In this document: positions 57,707-64,000 of the stretch, in pieces
Position numbering within the stretch: position 1 is the stretch's first letter
Layout of the letters: each line of letters starts with the position of its first letter
From: an uncultured Prevotellaceae bacterium
GTDB taxonomy: Bacteria > Bacteroidota > Bacteroidia > Bacteroidales > Bacteroidaceae
Assembly (NCBI GenBank): GCA_946402905.1
Contig: CAMIYC010000013.1
Location: 1-64,000 of the forward strand
Direction of reading: 5' to 3'
Length of the DNA: 64,000 nt
Translations under genes and position numbers: made by a program
Notes under the pieces: model-generated
Told to the model about the DNA's origin: nothing
Seen by the model: only the letters and a program-made list of their open reading frames with translations
Database searches by the model: none

Positions 57707-58138
57707 ATGAAGACATACAAATATACAATCAACGGAACGAAATACGAAGTGGCCATCGGCGACATCGTAGACAATGTAGCTGCTGTGACGGTCAATGGCG
57801 AAGACTTCAAGGTGGAGATGGAGCCAGAGGAAGAGCCACAGAAGAAGAAAGTGGTAGTGAAGACCGGTACGCAGAAGCAAGAGGCACCCGCTGAGCAAGC
57901 CGCCTCTGCCGGCCCTGTGAATACCAACAACGCTCTGAAGGCTCCGCTCCCAGGCGTGGTGACAGAGATCAAGGTGGCTGTCGGCGACGAGGTGAAAGTC
58001 GGCGACGTGATTGTCGTGCTTGAAGCCATGAAGATGGCCAACAACCTGGAGGCAGAGAAAGACGGCAAGGTGACCGCCATCCTCGTCTCACAGGGTGCCA
58101 GTGTGATGGAAGACACCCCACTGGTGGTGATTGAGTGA
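57707..58138 (+). CDS. mmdC: Biotin carboxyl carrier protein of the methylmalonyl-CoA complex
   Basis: The 143-residue protein has a small N-terminal domain (YKYTINGTKYEVAIGDI), a flexible acidic/Ala linker (PEEEPQKKKVVVKTGTQKQE), and a C-terminal biotinyl domain with the biotin lysine in VLEAMKMANN. It shuttles carboxybiotin. It follows the MmdE-like gene and ends the operon; a strong hairpin follows at 58220. Confidence 0.93.
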   Translation: MKTYKYTINGTKYEVAIGDIVDNVAAVTVNGEDFKVEMEPEEEPQKKKVVVKTGTQKQEAPAEQAASAGPVNTNNALKAPLPGVVTEIKVAVGDEVKVGDVIVVLEAMKMANNLEAEKDGKVTAILVSQGASVMEDTPLVVIE

Positions 58139-58219
58139 TTTTCGCCATTCGCCGTTACGTCGCCTGCTGATTGTGGAAAAGCAATAGCAGAAGCGAAAGG
58201 CGGAAAGCGACATACGACC

Positions 58220-58253
58220 AACGGAGAGCAAGTCCCTTGCTCTCCGTTAATTT
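58220..58253 (+). terminator. Terminator of the mce-mmd operon
   Basis: AACGGAGAGCAAG-TCC-CTTGCTCTCCGTT is a perfect 13-bp stem with a 3-base loop followed by AATTTTT. It sits 80 bases after the biotin-carrier stop. Confidence 0.85.
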
Positions 58254-58390
58254 TTCTTAAGAAGATGTTTGTAAATTTTAAAATTTGTCTCGTTTGTCGT
58301 TTGAATCCTAAATTAAACGTAAAGGATTCCGTATATGTGGAAAAAATTGATTAACTTTGCATGTCACACTATTATAACCCAATCATTCAG

Positions 58391-59203
58391 ATGGCAAAAA
58401 AGATACTTTTCATCAATCAGGAAATCACACCATACGTGCCCGAAAACGAGATGTCTGTCATGGGCAAGATGCTGCCTCAGTATATGCAGGAGCGTGGTTG
58501 CGAGATACGCACATTCATGCCCAAATGGGGCACGATCAATGAGCGCAGAGGCCAACTTCATGAGGTGATACGCCTGTCGGGCATGAACTTGATCATCGAC
58601 GACACCGACCATCCGCTCATCATCAAAGTGGCCTCCATCCCGGTGTCACGCATCCCCGTCTACTTCATCGACAATGACGACTACTTCCAGAAGCGCCAGA
58701 TGCTGGAGAACGAGCAGGGCGAGGAATACCCCGACAATGGCGAGCGCGCCATATTCTTTGCGCGTGGTGTGCTTGAGACGGTGAAAAAACTGCGCTGGGC
58801 GCCAGATATCATCCACTGCCAGGGATGGATGGGAGCCGTAGTGCCCCTCTATATCAAGACAGCCTATCATGAGGAGCCATGGTTTGCCAATACCAAAGTC
58901 GTGACCTCACTTTTCACCAAACAGTTGAAAAACGACCTGGGAACCAACTTCAAGAAATGCCTGGAATTCCGCGAGGCCAAGAGCTCGCTCCTTGAGGGAT
59001 ACAAAGACGACTTCGACTTCATCGAGCTGGGCAAGCTGGCTATCGACTACAGCGACGGCATCATCGAGGCCGGCACGGAAGTGAACCCGCAATTGCTGGA
59101 ATATGCCAGGACGAAGGGTCTGCCCCTGCTCAACTATCCCGGCTCAGAGGATTACGCCGACGCCTACAGGGCATTTTACGACGAAGTATTCGGGGGCGAG
59201 TAG
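58391..59203 (+). CDS. Glycogen/starch synthase-like protein, N-terminal half only
   Basis: The 270-residue protein matches the N-terminal Rossmann domain of GT5 synthases (ILFINQEITPYVPENEMSVM, DIIHCQGWMGAVVPLYIKT). The C-terminal donor domain with the second half of the active site is absent. Such half-length forms are conserved in Bacteroidales, so this is not a truncation unique to this genome. A regulatory or structural role is more likely than catalysis, though no experiment is cited. The start MAKKILF is used. A -7 box TAACTTTG is at 58352-58359. DUF4270 follows after 31 bases. Confidence 0.83.
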   Translation: MAKKILFINQEITPYVPENEMSVMGKMLPQYMQERGCEIRTFMPKWGTINERRGQLHEVIRLSGMNLIIDDTDHPLIIKVASIPVSRIPVYFIDNDDYFQKRQMLENEQGEEYPDNGERAIFFARGVLETVKKLRWAPDIIHCQGWMGAVVPLYIKTAYHEEPWFANTKVVTSLFTKQLKNDLGTNFKKCLEFREAKSSLLEGYKDDFDFIELGKLAIDYSDGIIEAGTEVNPQLLEYARTKGLPLLNYPGSEDYADAYRAFYDEVFGGE

Positions 59204-59234
59204 TCCGCCCTAATTCTTAACGTATCACCAATCA

Positions 59235-60683
59235 ATGAACACAAGATTTCTCTTTGGATGCATAGCCGCGCTTGCCGTGGCTATCTCCTTTATATCATGT
59301 GACGAAACCACCGAGGACATCGGCACATCACTCACAGCTAACGTAGACCACCTGCAAGTATCAAGCGCAGTCTTTGATGTCACCTCACGCTCCATCCCCG
59401 CCGACTCCGTGATAGCACGCACGACAACGGGCTATCTGGGGCGCATCAAGGATCCTGAGACCGGCGCATACATCACGGGCGACTTCATGACCCAGTTCAA
59501 CTGCCTGGAGGGCTACAAGCTCACCATTATCGACAGCATCGCCAGCCGCGACGACCAGGGCAACATCATAGCCGACTCCTGCGAGGTGAGACTCTTCTAC
59601 ACCAGCTATTATGGCGACTCCCTGGCCAACATGAAACTGAAGATGTATGAAATGGGCACCCCCATGACCGAGGCCACCCAATACTACAGCGACTTCGACC
59701 CCATCGAGCAGGGTCTTGTCCGCCCGGACGGCATCCAGAAGAGCCACTCCTTCTCACTCATCAACCTGGCTGACAACGACAACTCCGACGACTACATCAA
59801 CAACATCTGCGTGAGGCTCAACGAGCCTTATACCGACGTCAACGGCGAGACCTACAACAACTTCGGCACCTATGTGCTGCGCAGCTATTACGCCCATCCG
59901 GAATATTTCGCCAACTCCGTCGTATTCAGAAACCGCATCCTGCCCGGATTCTTCTTTAAGATGACTGGCGGACTGGGCAGCATGGCCTATATCACAGCCC
60001 CGCAGCTCAACATCTATTACAGGATGTATGTGCGCGGCACGGACAGCATAGCCAGCCGCCTCACGCTCTTCAACGGCACGGAGGAAGTGCTCCAGACCAC
60101 CACGGTGACCAACGACCAAGAGACCCTGCAGCGCCTGATCGATGACCACAGTTGCACATACATCAAGAGTCCTGCAGGCATCTTCACAGAACTGACCCTA
60201 CCCGTCGACGAGATTTGCGCCAACCATGAGAACGACACCATCAACACAGCGAAAATCGTGCTGGCACGCATCAACAACGACCGTAAGAGCACTTACAGTC
60301 TGCCGGCTCCCACCACCCTGCTGCTTCTGGAGAAAGACAGCGTGAACTCATTTTTCGTGAAGGGCAAGCTGGCCAACTACAAGCAGTCGTTTCTCACCAC
60401 CTACAACAGCGCGACCAACAATTACTCATTCAACAACATCGCCGACCTGATCTCCGCCATGCATGCCCAGAAGACCGAAGGCATGAAGAGTGACCCCAAC
60501 TGGACAGCCCGTCATCCCAACTGGAATAAAGTGGTCGTGCTGCCTGTGCAGACCACCTATACCACCTACAACCGCACTTCGACGCTGACCAATGTCACCA
60601 ACGACATGTCGCTCACCAGCACCCGCCTTGTGGGCAACGACACCAAGCTACAGATCAGCGTGATCTATAGTAAGTTCAAATAA
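59235..60683 (+). CDS. DUF4270-family lipoprotein
   Basis: The 482-residue protein has a lipoprotein signal (MNTRFLFGCIAALAVAISFISC) and a long beta-rich body (TSLTANVDHLQVSSAVFDV, TGDFMTQFNCLEG, AYITAPQLNIYYRM). This matches the Bacteroidetes-specific DUF4270. Function unknown. Association of DUF4270 with the glycogen-synthase-like gene recurs in Bacteroidales, so a shared role at the envelope is possible. It is followed by a G/C-rich repeat and a 42-residue ORF. Confidence 0.85.
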   Translation: MNTRFLFGCIAALAVAISFISCDETTEDIGTSLTANVDHLQVSSAVFDVTSRSIPADSVIARTTTGYLGRIKDPETGAYITGDFMTQFNCLEGYKLTIIDSIASRDDQGNIIADSCEVRLFYTSYYGDSLANMKLKMYEMGTPMTEATQYYSDFDPIEQGLVRPDGIQKSHSFSLINLADNDNSDDYINNICVRLNEPYTDVNGETYNNFGTYVLRSYYAHPEYFANSVVFRNRILPGFFFKMTGGLGSMAYITAPQLNIYYRMYVRGTDSIASRLTLFNGTEEVLQTTTVTNDQETLQRLIDDHSCTYIKSPAGIFTELTLPVDEICANHENDTINTAKIVLARINNDRKSTYSLPAPTTLLLLEKDSVNSFFVKGKLANYKQSFLTTYNSATNNYSFNNIADLISAMHAQKTEGMKSDPNWTARHPNWNKVVVLPVQTTYTTYNRTSTLTNVTNDMSLTSTRLVGNDTKLQISVIYSKFK

Positions 60684-60686
60684 ACG

Positions 60687-60721
60687 ACCCCTCCCTAACC
60701 CTCCCCGAAGGGGAGGGGATC
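60687..60721. repeat. 35-bp GC-rich repeat, left copy of inverted pair
   Basis: ACCCCTCCCTAACCCTCCCC followed by GAAGGGGAGGGGATC. It contains a CCCCTCCCC...GGGGAGGGG-type hairpin. The exact reverse complement (35 of 35) lies at 63030-63064. A shorter relative lies at 62883-62912. Confidence 0.9.
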
Positions 60722-60741
60722 TTAAAAGCGAACACCAGACC

Positions 60742-60870
60742 ATGGCCGATAATTATCTGGAGAGACACCGCGAAGACTACGAACGCCGGAAGGCAGAGTG
60801 GGAGCGGCGCAAGAGACACCTTCCGCCTATGAGCAGGAAGCCACAACGCCCCGACGACGAATCACTCTGA
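60742..60870 (+). CDS. Small highly charged protein, 42 residues
   Basis: The ORF begins MADNYLERHREDYERRKAEW and ends RKPQRPDDESL. It is Arg/Glu-rich and probably a single helix. Short proteins starting MADNYLE are common in Bacteroidetes, which supports that it is real. It starts 58 bases after DUF4270, with the GC repeat between. Function unknown; cytoplasmic, no signal peptide. Overlap with any other gene is absent. Coding status is moderately supported, by start motif, codon use and position. Confidence 0.6.
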   Translation: MADNYLERHREDYERRKAEWERRKRHLPPMSRKPQRPDDESL

Positions 60871-60907
60871 CCTTGCCCCATGACTCGTGAGACTGGGGGG
60901 GACAATC

Positions 60908-61126
60908 GAAAAACCGGCTGGATGTATCTCTACATCCAGCCGGTAAACTATAGATCAACTCTCTCAAATGTTCTTTTCACGAAGGTAGGTCATGATATCA
61001 TGACGATTCTCGCTATCACGAGATACACTTTTGAAAGTGTCACCCTAAACCAATCTTTCCGCCTTTCAAAAAACGAAACACTATTGAATAGATTCAAATG
61101 TCTTACCTGACTTTTTTGCAAAAATA
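60908..61126 (-). ncRNA. Candidate structured small RNA (or decayed small gene) on the minus strand
   Basis: A minus-strand promoter has -33 TTTG (61148-61151), 21 bases, and -7 TATTTTTG (61119-61126). About 210 nt later there is a 14-bp hairpin ACCGGCTGGATGTA-TCTC-... followed by TTTTTC on the minus strand, a good terminator (60908-60944). Between them several short hairpins occur (ACACTT/AAGTGT, CTCG/CGAG, TCATGATATCATGA). No ATG-initiated ORF longer than about 9 codons is present. One frame (60964-61044) reads GDTFKSVSRDSENRHDIMTY before the terminator but has a TAG directly upstream and so looks like the 3' end of a decayed gene. Both readings remain open. Confidence 0.55.
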
Positions 61127-61186
61127 ATCAGAAATCTCATTCCCAGGCAAAAATTTTTCACAAATACGACAAATTCTCATATTTTT

Positions 61187-61228
61187 TTGATTTAAATCAA
61201 CTGATTTGGTTGTTTTTTATTATATTTG
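61187..61228 (+). promoter_or_regulatory. FNR-type palindrome and -7 box upstream of dcuB
   Basis: TTGATTTAAATCAA (61187-61200) is a perfect match to the FNR consensus TTGAT-N4-ATCAA. The -7 element TATATTTG (61221-61228) is about 20 bases downstream, and no TTTG -33 with a proper spacer exists. The palindrome centre is at about -38 to -41 of the predicted start, the position used by class II CRP/FNR activators. A CRP/FNR-family regulator as activator in low oxygen is inferred. Confidence 0.6.
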
Positions 61229-61315
61229 CAAGCGAATAGTAACTGTAATCAATCGACATCTAATACACAGTTTGACCATAAATCTATTATACACCATTAA
61301 AACAAAATCTCCATT

Positions 61316-62869
61316 ATGACAACAGAAATGATTATTGAGCTAATCATTGTGCTATTAGCGCTGTGGGTGGGTTCCAGATATGGAAGCCTCGCCCTGGGTG
61401 CCATCTCCGGCATCGGACTCGCTATTCTTGTGTTTGGATTTCACCTGAAACCCGGCAGTCCTCCTACCGACGTGATCTACATCATCGTGGCCGCCGTCAC
61501 CTGCGCCGGTGTGCTGCAAGCCTCAGGAGGCATGGACTGGTTGATACAGATAGCGGAGAGGCTACTACGCAAACATCCCGACCGCATCACCTTCCTCGCC
61601 CCGCTGTGCACCTTCTTCCTCACCGTGCTCGTGGGCACAGGCCATGTGGTCTACACCCTGATGCCGATCATCTGCGACATCGCCCTGAAAAAGGGCATAC
61701 GTCCCGAGCGCCCCTGCGGTGTGGCCAGCATTGCCTCGCAGGTGGGTATCACCTGCTCTCCTATCGCCGCCGCTGTGGTGTCTTTCGTGGCCATCTCCAA
61801 CGCCAATGGTTTCGACATCACCATCCCACAGGTGCTGATGGTGTCTATTCCCGCCTGTGTGTGCGGTCTTCTCGCTGCTGCCGCTTGCTCCTACAAGCGC
61901 GGCAAAGACCTTGACAAAGACCCGGAGTTCCAAGCTAAGATCAAGGACCCCGCACAGTATGCCTATATCTATGGTAACTCTGCCACGACACTCGACAAAG
62001 AGATCAAGCCCGAATCAAAACGTGCCGTCTACATCTTCCTGGCCGCGCTGCTGGTGATCGTCACCTTCTCATTCGCCCAGGTGTTTAAGGTCAACCTGCT
62101 GCCGGAATACTCTTCCGTGGTGGCCGACGGCAACGCCAAGAGCGTGACCATCGCGCCGGTATCCATCGACACCTCTACCGTCGTCCTGAAGACTGTCAAC
62201 GGCGAGCAGGTGCATGCCACAGAGAATGTGACCATCCCCGCCCCGAGCACCACACCGATCAATGTGAAGACCGACGACCTGGCCAAGGCGAAAGTGATCA
62301 TCGACAAGGCCACGACCAAGAAAGACAAGCCTCTGGCTATGAACCTGGTCATCCAGATCGTGATGATTTCCGCAGCGGCCCTGATGATCATCTTCTGCAA
62401 AGCCGAGCCTAAGAAAGCCGTGGCCGGTGCCGTATGGCAGAGTGGTATGGTGGCAGTGGTGGCCATTTATGGTATCGCATGGATGGCGAACACCTATTTC
62501 GACAACTACATGCCAGAGATGAAACTGATGCTCAGCGACCTGGTCACCGCCTATCCCTGGGCCATCGCCTTCGCTTTCTTCCTGGTGTCGGTGCTGATCA
62601 ATTCACAGGGCGCCGTGGTGGTGACCATGCTGCCACTGGCCTACTCGCTGGGCATCCCGGGCCCCATCCTCCTGGGTGTGCTTCCAAGTGTCTATGGCTA
62701 CTTCTTCATCCCCAACTATCCCTCTGACATCGCTACGGTCAACTTCGACCGCTCAGGCACCACCGTGATCGGCAAATACCTGCTCAATCACAGTTTCATG
62801 ATGCCGGGTCTGGTCAGCGTCTTCACGTCCACCATCATCGCTTATCTGCTGTCAGCGATATTCTTCTGA
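61316..62869 (+). CDS. dcuB: Anaerobic C4-dicarboxylate transporter, DcuB type
   Basis: The 517-residue inner-membrane antiporter exchanges fumarate, malate or aspartate for succinate. Its core has 10-12 membrane segments with VGTGHVVYTLMPIICDIA, RPCGVASIASQVGITCSPIA and a C-terminal LPSVYGYFFIPNYPSD. Compared with Dcu proteins of about 440 residues it has an insert at residues 258-340 (beta-rich, VTIAPVSIDTSTVVLKTVNG) between two membrane segments. With mce-mmd genes nearby, it fits succinate/propionate fermentation. It has an FNR-type site upstream and a terminator downstream. Confidence 0.92.
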   Translation: MTTEMIIELIIVLLALWVGSRYGSLALGAISGIGLAILVFGFHLKPGSPPTDVIYIIVAAVTCAGVLQASGGMDWLIQIAERLLRKHPDRITFLAPLCTFFLTVLVGTGHVVYTLMPIICDIALKKGIRPERPCGVASIASQVGITCSPIAAAVVSFVAISNANGFDITIPQVLMVSIPACVCGLLAAAACSYKRGKDLDKDPEFQAKIKDPAQYAYIYGNSATTLDKEIKPESKRAVYIFLAALLVIVTFSFAQVFKVNLLPEYSSVVADGNAKSVTIAPVSIDTSTVVLKTVNGEQVHATENVTIPAPSTTPINVKTDDLAKAKVIIDKATTKKDKPLAMNLVIQIVMISAAALMIIFCKAEPKKAVAGAVWQSGMVAVVAIYGIAWMANTYFDNYMPEMKLMLSDLVTAYPWAIAFAFFLVSVLINSQGAVVVTMLPLAYSLGIPGPILLGVLPSVYGYFFIPNYPSDIATVNFDRSGTTVIGKYLLNHSFMMPGLVSVFTSTIIAYLLSAIFF

Positions 62870-62882
62870 CCTCAACCAAAAA

Positions 62883-62912
62883 CCTCCCCCAACCCCTCCG
62901 AAGGAGGGGGGC
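62883..62912. repeat. Degenerate GC-rich hairpin repeat after dcuB
   Basis: CCTCCCCCAACCCCTCCGAA followed by GGAGGGGGG. It is a variant of the 35-bp repeat at 60687 and 63030, lying 14 bases after the dcuB stop and just before its terminator. Confidence 0.75.
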
Positions 62913-62923
62913 CGCAAATAGCG

Positions 62924-62966
62924 AAACCGCCCAGAACAAATTATATGTTCTGGGCGGTTTGTTTTT
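62924..62966 (+). terminator. Intrinsic terminator of dcuB
   Basis: AAACCGCCCAGAACA-AATTATA-TGTTCTGGGCGGTTT is a perfect 15-bp stem followed by GTTTTT. Confidence 0.93.
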
Positions 62967-63029
62967 CGTTGTTTTGTATACAGGGTTTGCCTGCGAAATT
63001 TGTTTACGGGACATGTTTCAGGGTATCTG

Positions 63030-63092
63030 GATCCCCTCCCCTTCGGGGAGGGTTAGGGAGGGGTTTCGGGGTCCGGTATAGGGAGGGGTTTC
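63030..63092. repeat. 35-bp GC-rich repeat, right copy of inverted pair, plus direct 14-mer repeats
   Basis: 63030-63064 is the exact reverse complement of 60687-60721. It is followed by two direct copies of TAGGGAGGGGTTTC (63054-63067, 63079-63092), the second running into the stop codon of the glucosaminidase gene. Confidence 0.9.
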
Positions 63093-64000
63093 AATACACT
63101 CTCAGTGCGTCGCCTACAGAGGGATGATAGTCTGCGGGCAGATGATTCAGCTTGTAGAGACTGGAGAGGCGCATGCCATATGTCTGTGCGATGGCATACA
63201 TACTCTCGCCCGCCTTCACCACATGAGGATGGTTTTTGAATTTCCTGTCGGCTTTCTTCTGTTTCTTTCTCAGATAGAGCACTTCGCCCTCACGCAGAGT
63301 CTCTCGCGGGTCGCGCTCATTATACTTGGCCAGCGTCGAAGCCGAGAGTCCCATCTCATGCGCGATACTCTCAAAAGAGTCTCCCTGCCGCGTGTAGATA
63401 TAGAAGTTCTGATTGTAACTGTTGATGGCATGAAACGCCACGGGTCTCTTGCGCTTCACCGGCTCCTGCGGCTCTGCCTTGGCCACCTCATGCCTGTGCG
63501 GCTGTGCGGTGTCGTATTCATATAGTTTGTAGGTCTCGATGATCCCTATCAGCCGCTGCGCATACTGCGGATTGGTGGCATAGCCGCACTCTTTGAGGCC
63601 TCGCGCCCACCCTTTATAGTCGGTAGTCTTCAGCGCGAACAACCGGCTGTAGCGCTCACGGTTGGCAAGGAAACGGCTGTGGTCTTCATAACTCTCCTTC
63701 ACAGTGTCATAAGCACGGAATTTCTCCTGCCTGGCATCGTCGTCATGACGTATCGTGCGCCCCTCCCATCCATGGCTTTTGATACCAAAATGATTGTTGC
63801 CATGACGTGAGAGATAACTCTTCCCGGCTCCGCTCTCGAGCAATCCCTGTGCCAGGGTGATGCTTGCCGGTATGCGATACTGTGCCATCTCCTCGATGGC
63901 CAGATCCTTGTACTTGTCTATATATGCCTGAAAATCAGCGTTCCACCTAATCTGCTGGGCGGAAGCTGGTGAGAGCGACAAAAATAGAGCCAATACTACA
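63091..64000 (-). CDS. Exported N-acetylglucosaminidase with two LysM domains (5' end cut by window)
   Basis: The reading frame remains open to the window edge, so the true start lies just beyond 64000. A signal peptide end is visible (LALFLSLSPASAQQ). The FlgJ/glucosaminidase domain (about residues 15-155) has the catalytic Glu in ITLAQGLLESGAGKS and HGNNHFGIKSHGWEG, and a SYEDHSRFLANRERY motif. Two LysM peptidoglycan-binding repeats follow (YTRQGDSFESIAHEMGLSAS; VVKAGESMYAIAQTYGMRLS). The protein trims peptidoglycan during growth or division. The 3' end abuts the GC-rich repeat. Confidence 0.92.
   Translation of the reverse strand, partial: VVLALFLSLSPASAQQIRWNADFQAYIDKYKDLAIEEMAQYRIPASITLAQGLLESGAGKSYLSRHGNNHFGIKSHGWEGRTIRHDDDARQEKFRAYDTVKESYEDHSRFLANRERYSRLFALKTTDYKGWARGLKECGYATNPQYAQRLIGIIETYKLYEYDTAQPHRHEVAKAEPQEPVKRKRPVAFHAINSYNQNFYIYTRQGDSFESIAHEMGLSASTLAKYNERDPRETLREGEVLYLRKKQKKADRKFKNHPHVVKAGESMYAIAQTYGMRLSSLYKLNHLPADYHPSVGDALRVY

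Noticed and set aside
58391..59203. Glycogen-synthase-like gene considered as a pseudogene
   Set aside because: It has a clean start, promoter and stop, and half-length forms are regular in Bacteroidales, so it is probably functional as it is.

Overview
The window looks like a chromosomal segment of a Bacteroidales bacterium, most likely Prevotella or a close relative. The evidence is the 16S 5' end, promoters of the Bacteroidetes type (TTTG, about 19-21 bases, TAnnTTTG), split pyrB/pyrI, the LytTR and TamL protein types, DUF4270, a succinate/propionate module, and many secreted carbohydrate-active enzymes. No phage, integrase, transposase, CRISPR array or tRNA was seen. Identifications come from reading motifs by eye, not from database searches.

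Layout. 1-530: 5' end of a 16S gene leaving the window to the left, with its promoter. 0.5-5.5 kb: class A penicillin-binding protein and GH31 alpha-xylosidase. 5.7-9.8 kb: pyrB-pyrI-glyA, a small acidic/histidine-rich protein with a possible sliding-clamp motif, and a WalJ-like metallo-hydrolase. 9.8-20 kb: a large palindromic element, TamL, a LytS/LytTR two-component pair, an outer-membrane barrel, a small lipoprotein and a PL10-CE8 pectinase fusion. 20-27.5 kb: a TrmH - membrane protein - hisB - MaoC - MltF gene string, then a Sel1-repeat/GH3 pair. 27.7-32.7 kb: an AraC remnant, glycerate kinase and hisG-hisD-hisC. 32.7-47.9 kb: surface-glycan genes (GT2, Wzx flippase, three tandem GTs, a lone GT2) interrupted by two secreted GH43 enzymes, rpsP and a tandem pair of M6 metalloproteases. 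48-55 kb: coiled-coil exported protein, phosphohexomutase, rlmH, maf, kdsC, nitroreductase, TonB-dependent receptor. 55-63 kb: mce-mmdA-mmdE-like-mmdC, a half-length glycogen-synthase-like protein with DUF4270, then a DcuB transporter. 63-64 kb: glucosaminidase with LysM repeats, cut by the window end.

How the genes fit together. The secreted GH31, GH3, GH43 (two) and PL10-CE8 enzymes suggest a plant-polysaccharide degrader (xyloglucan/xylan, arabinan, pectin). No SusC/SusD pair is present, so these are not in a classical utilisation locus. The mce-mmd genes and DcuB suggest succinate/propionate fermentation. dcuB has a perfect FNR-type palindrome just upstream of its -7 box.

The most unusual signals lie between genes: (1) a minus-strand transcription unit of about 210 nt with promoter and terminator but no clear ORF, between the DUF4270 block and dcuB; (2) a hairpin-plus-promoter cassette that is tandemly duplicated before GH43 and recurs before hisG and the pectinase; (3) an 8-bp repeat (CAACTYGT)n ending in an A-run, found in the same orientation behind three unrelated genes; (4) a 200-bp palindromic element; (5) a 35-bp exact inverted repeat flanking dcuB.
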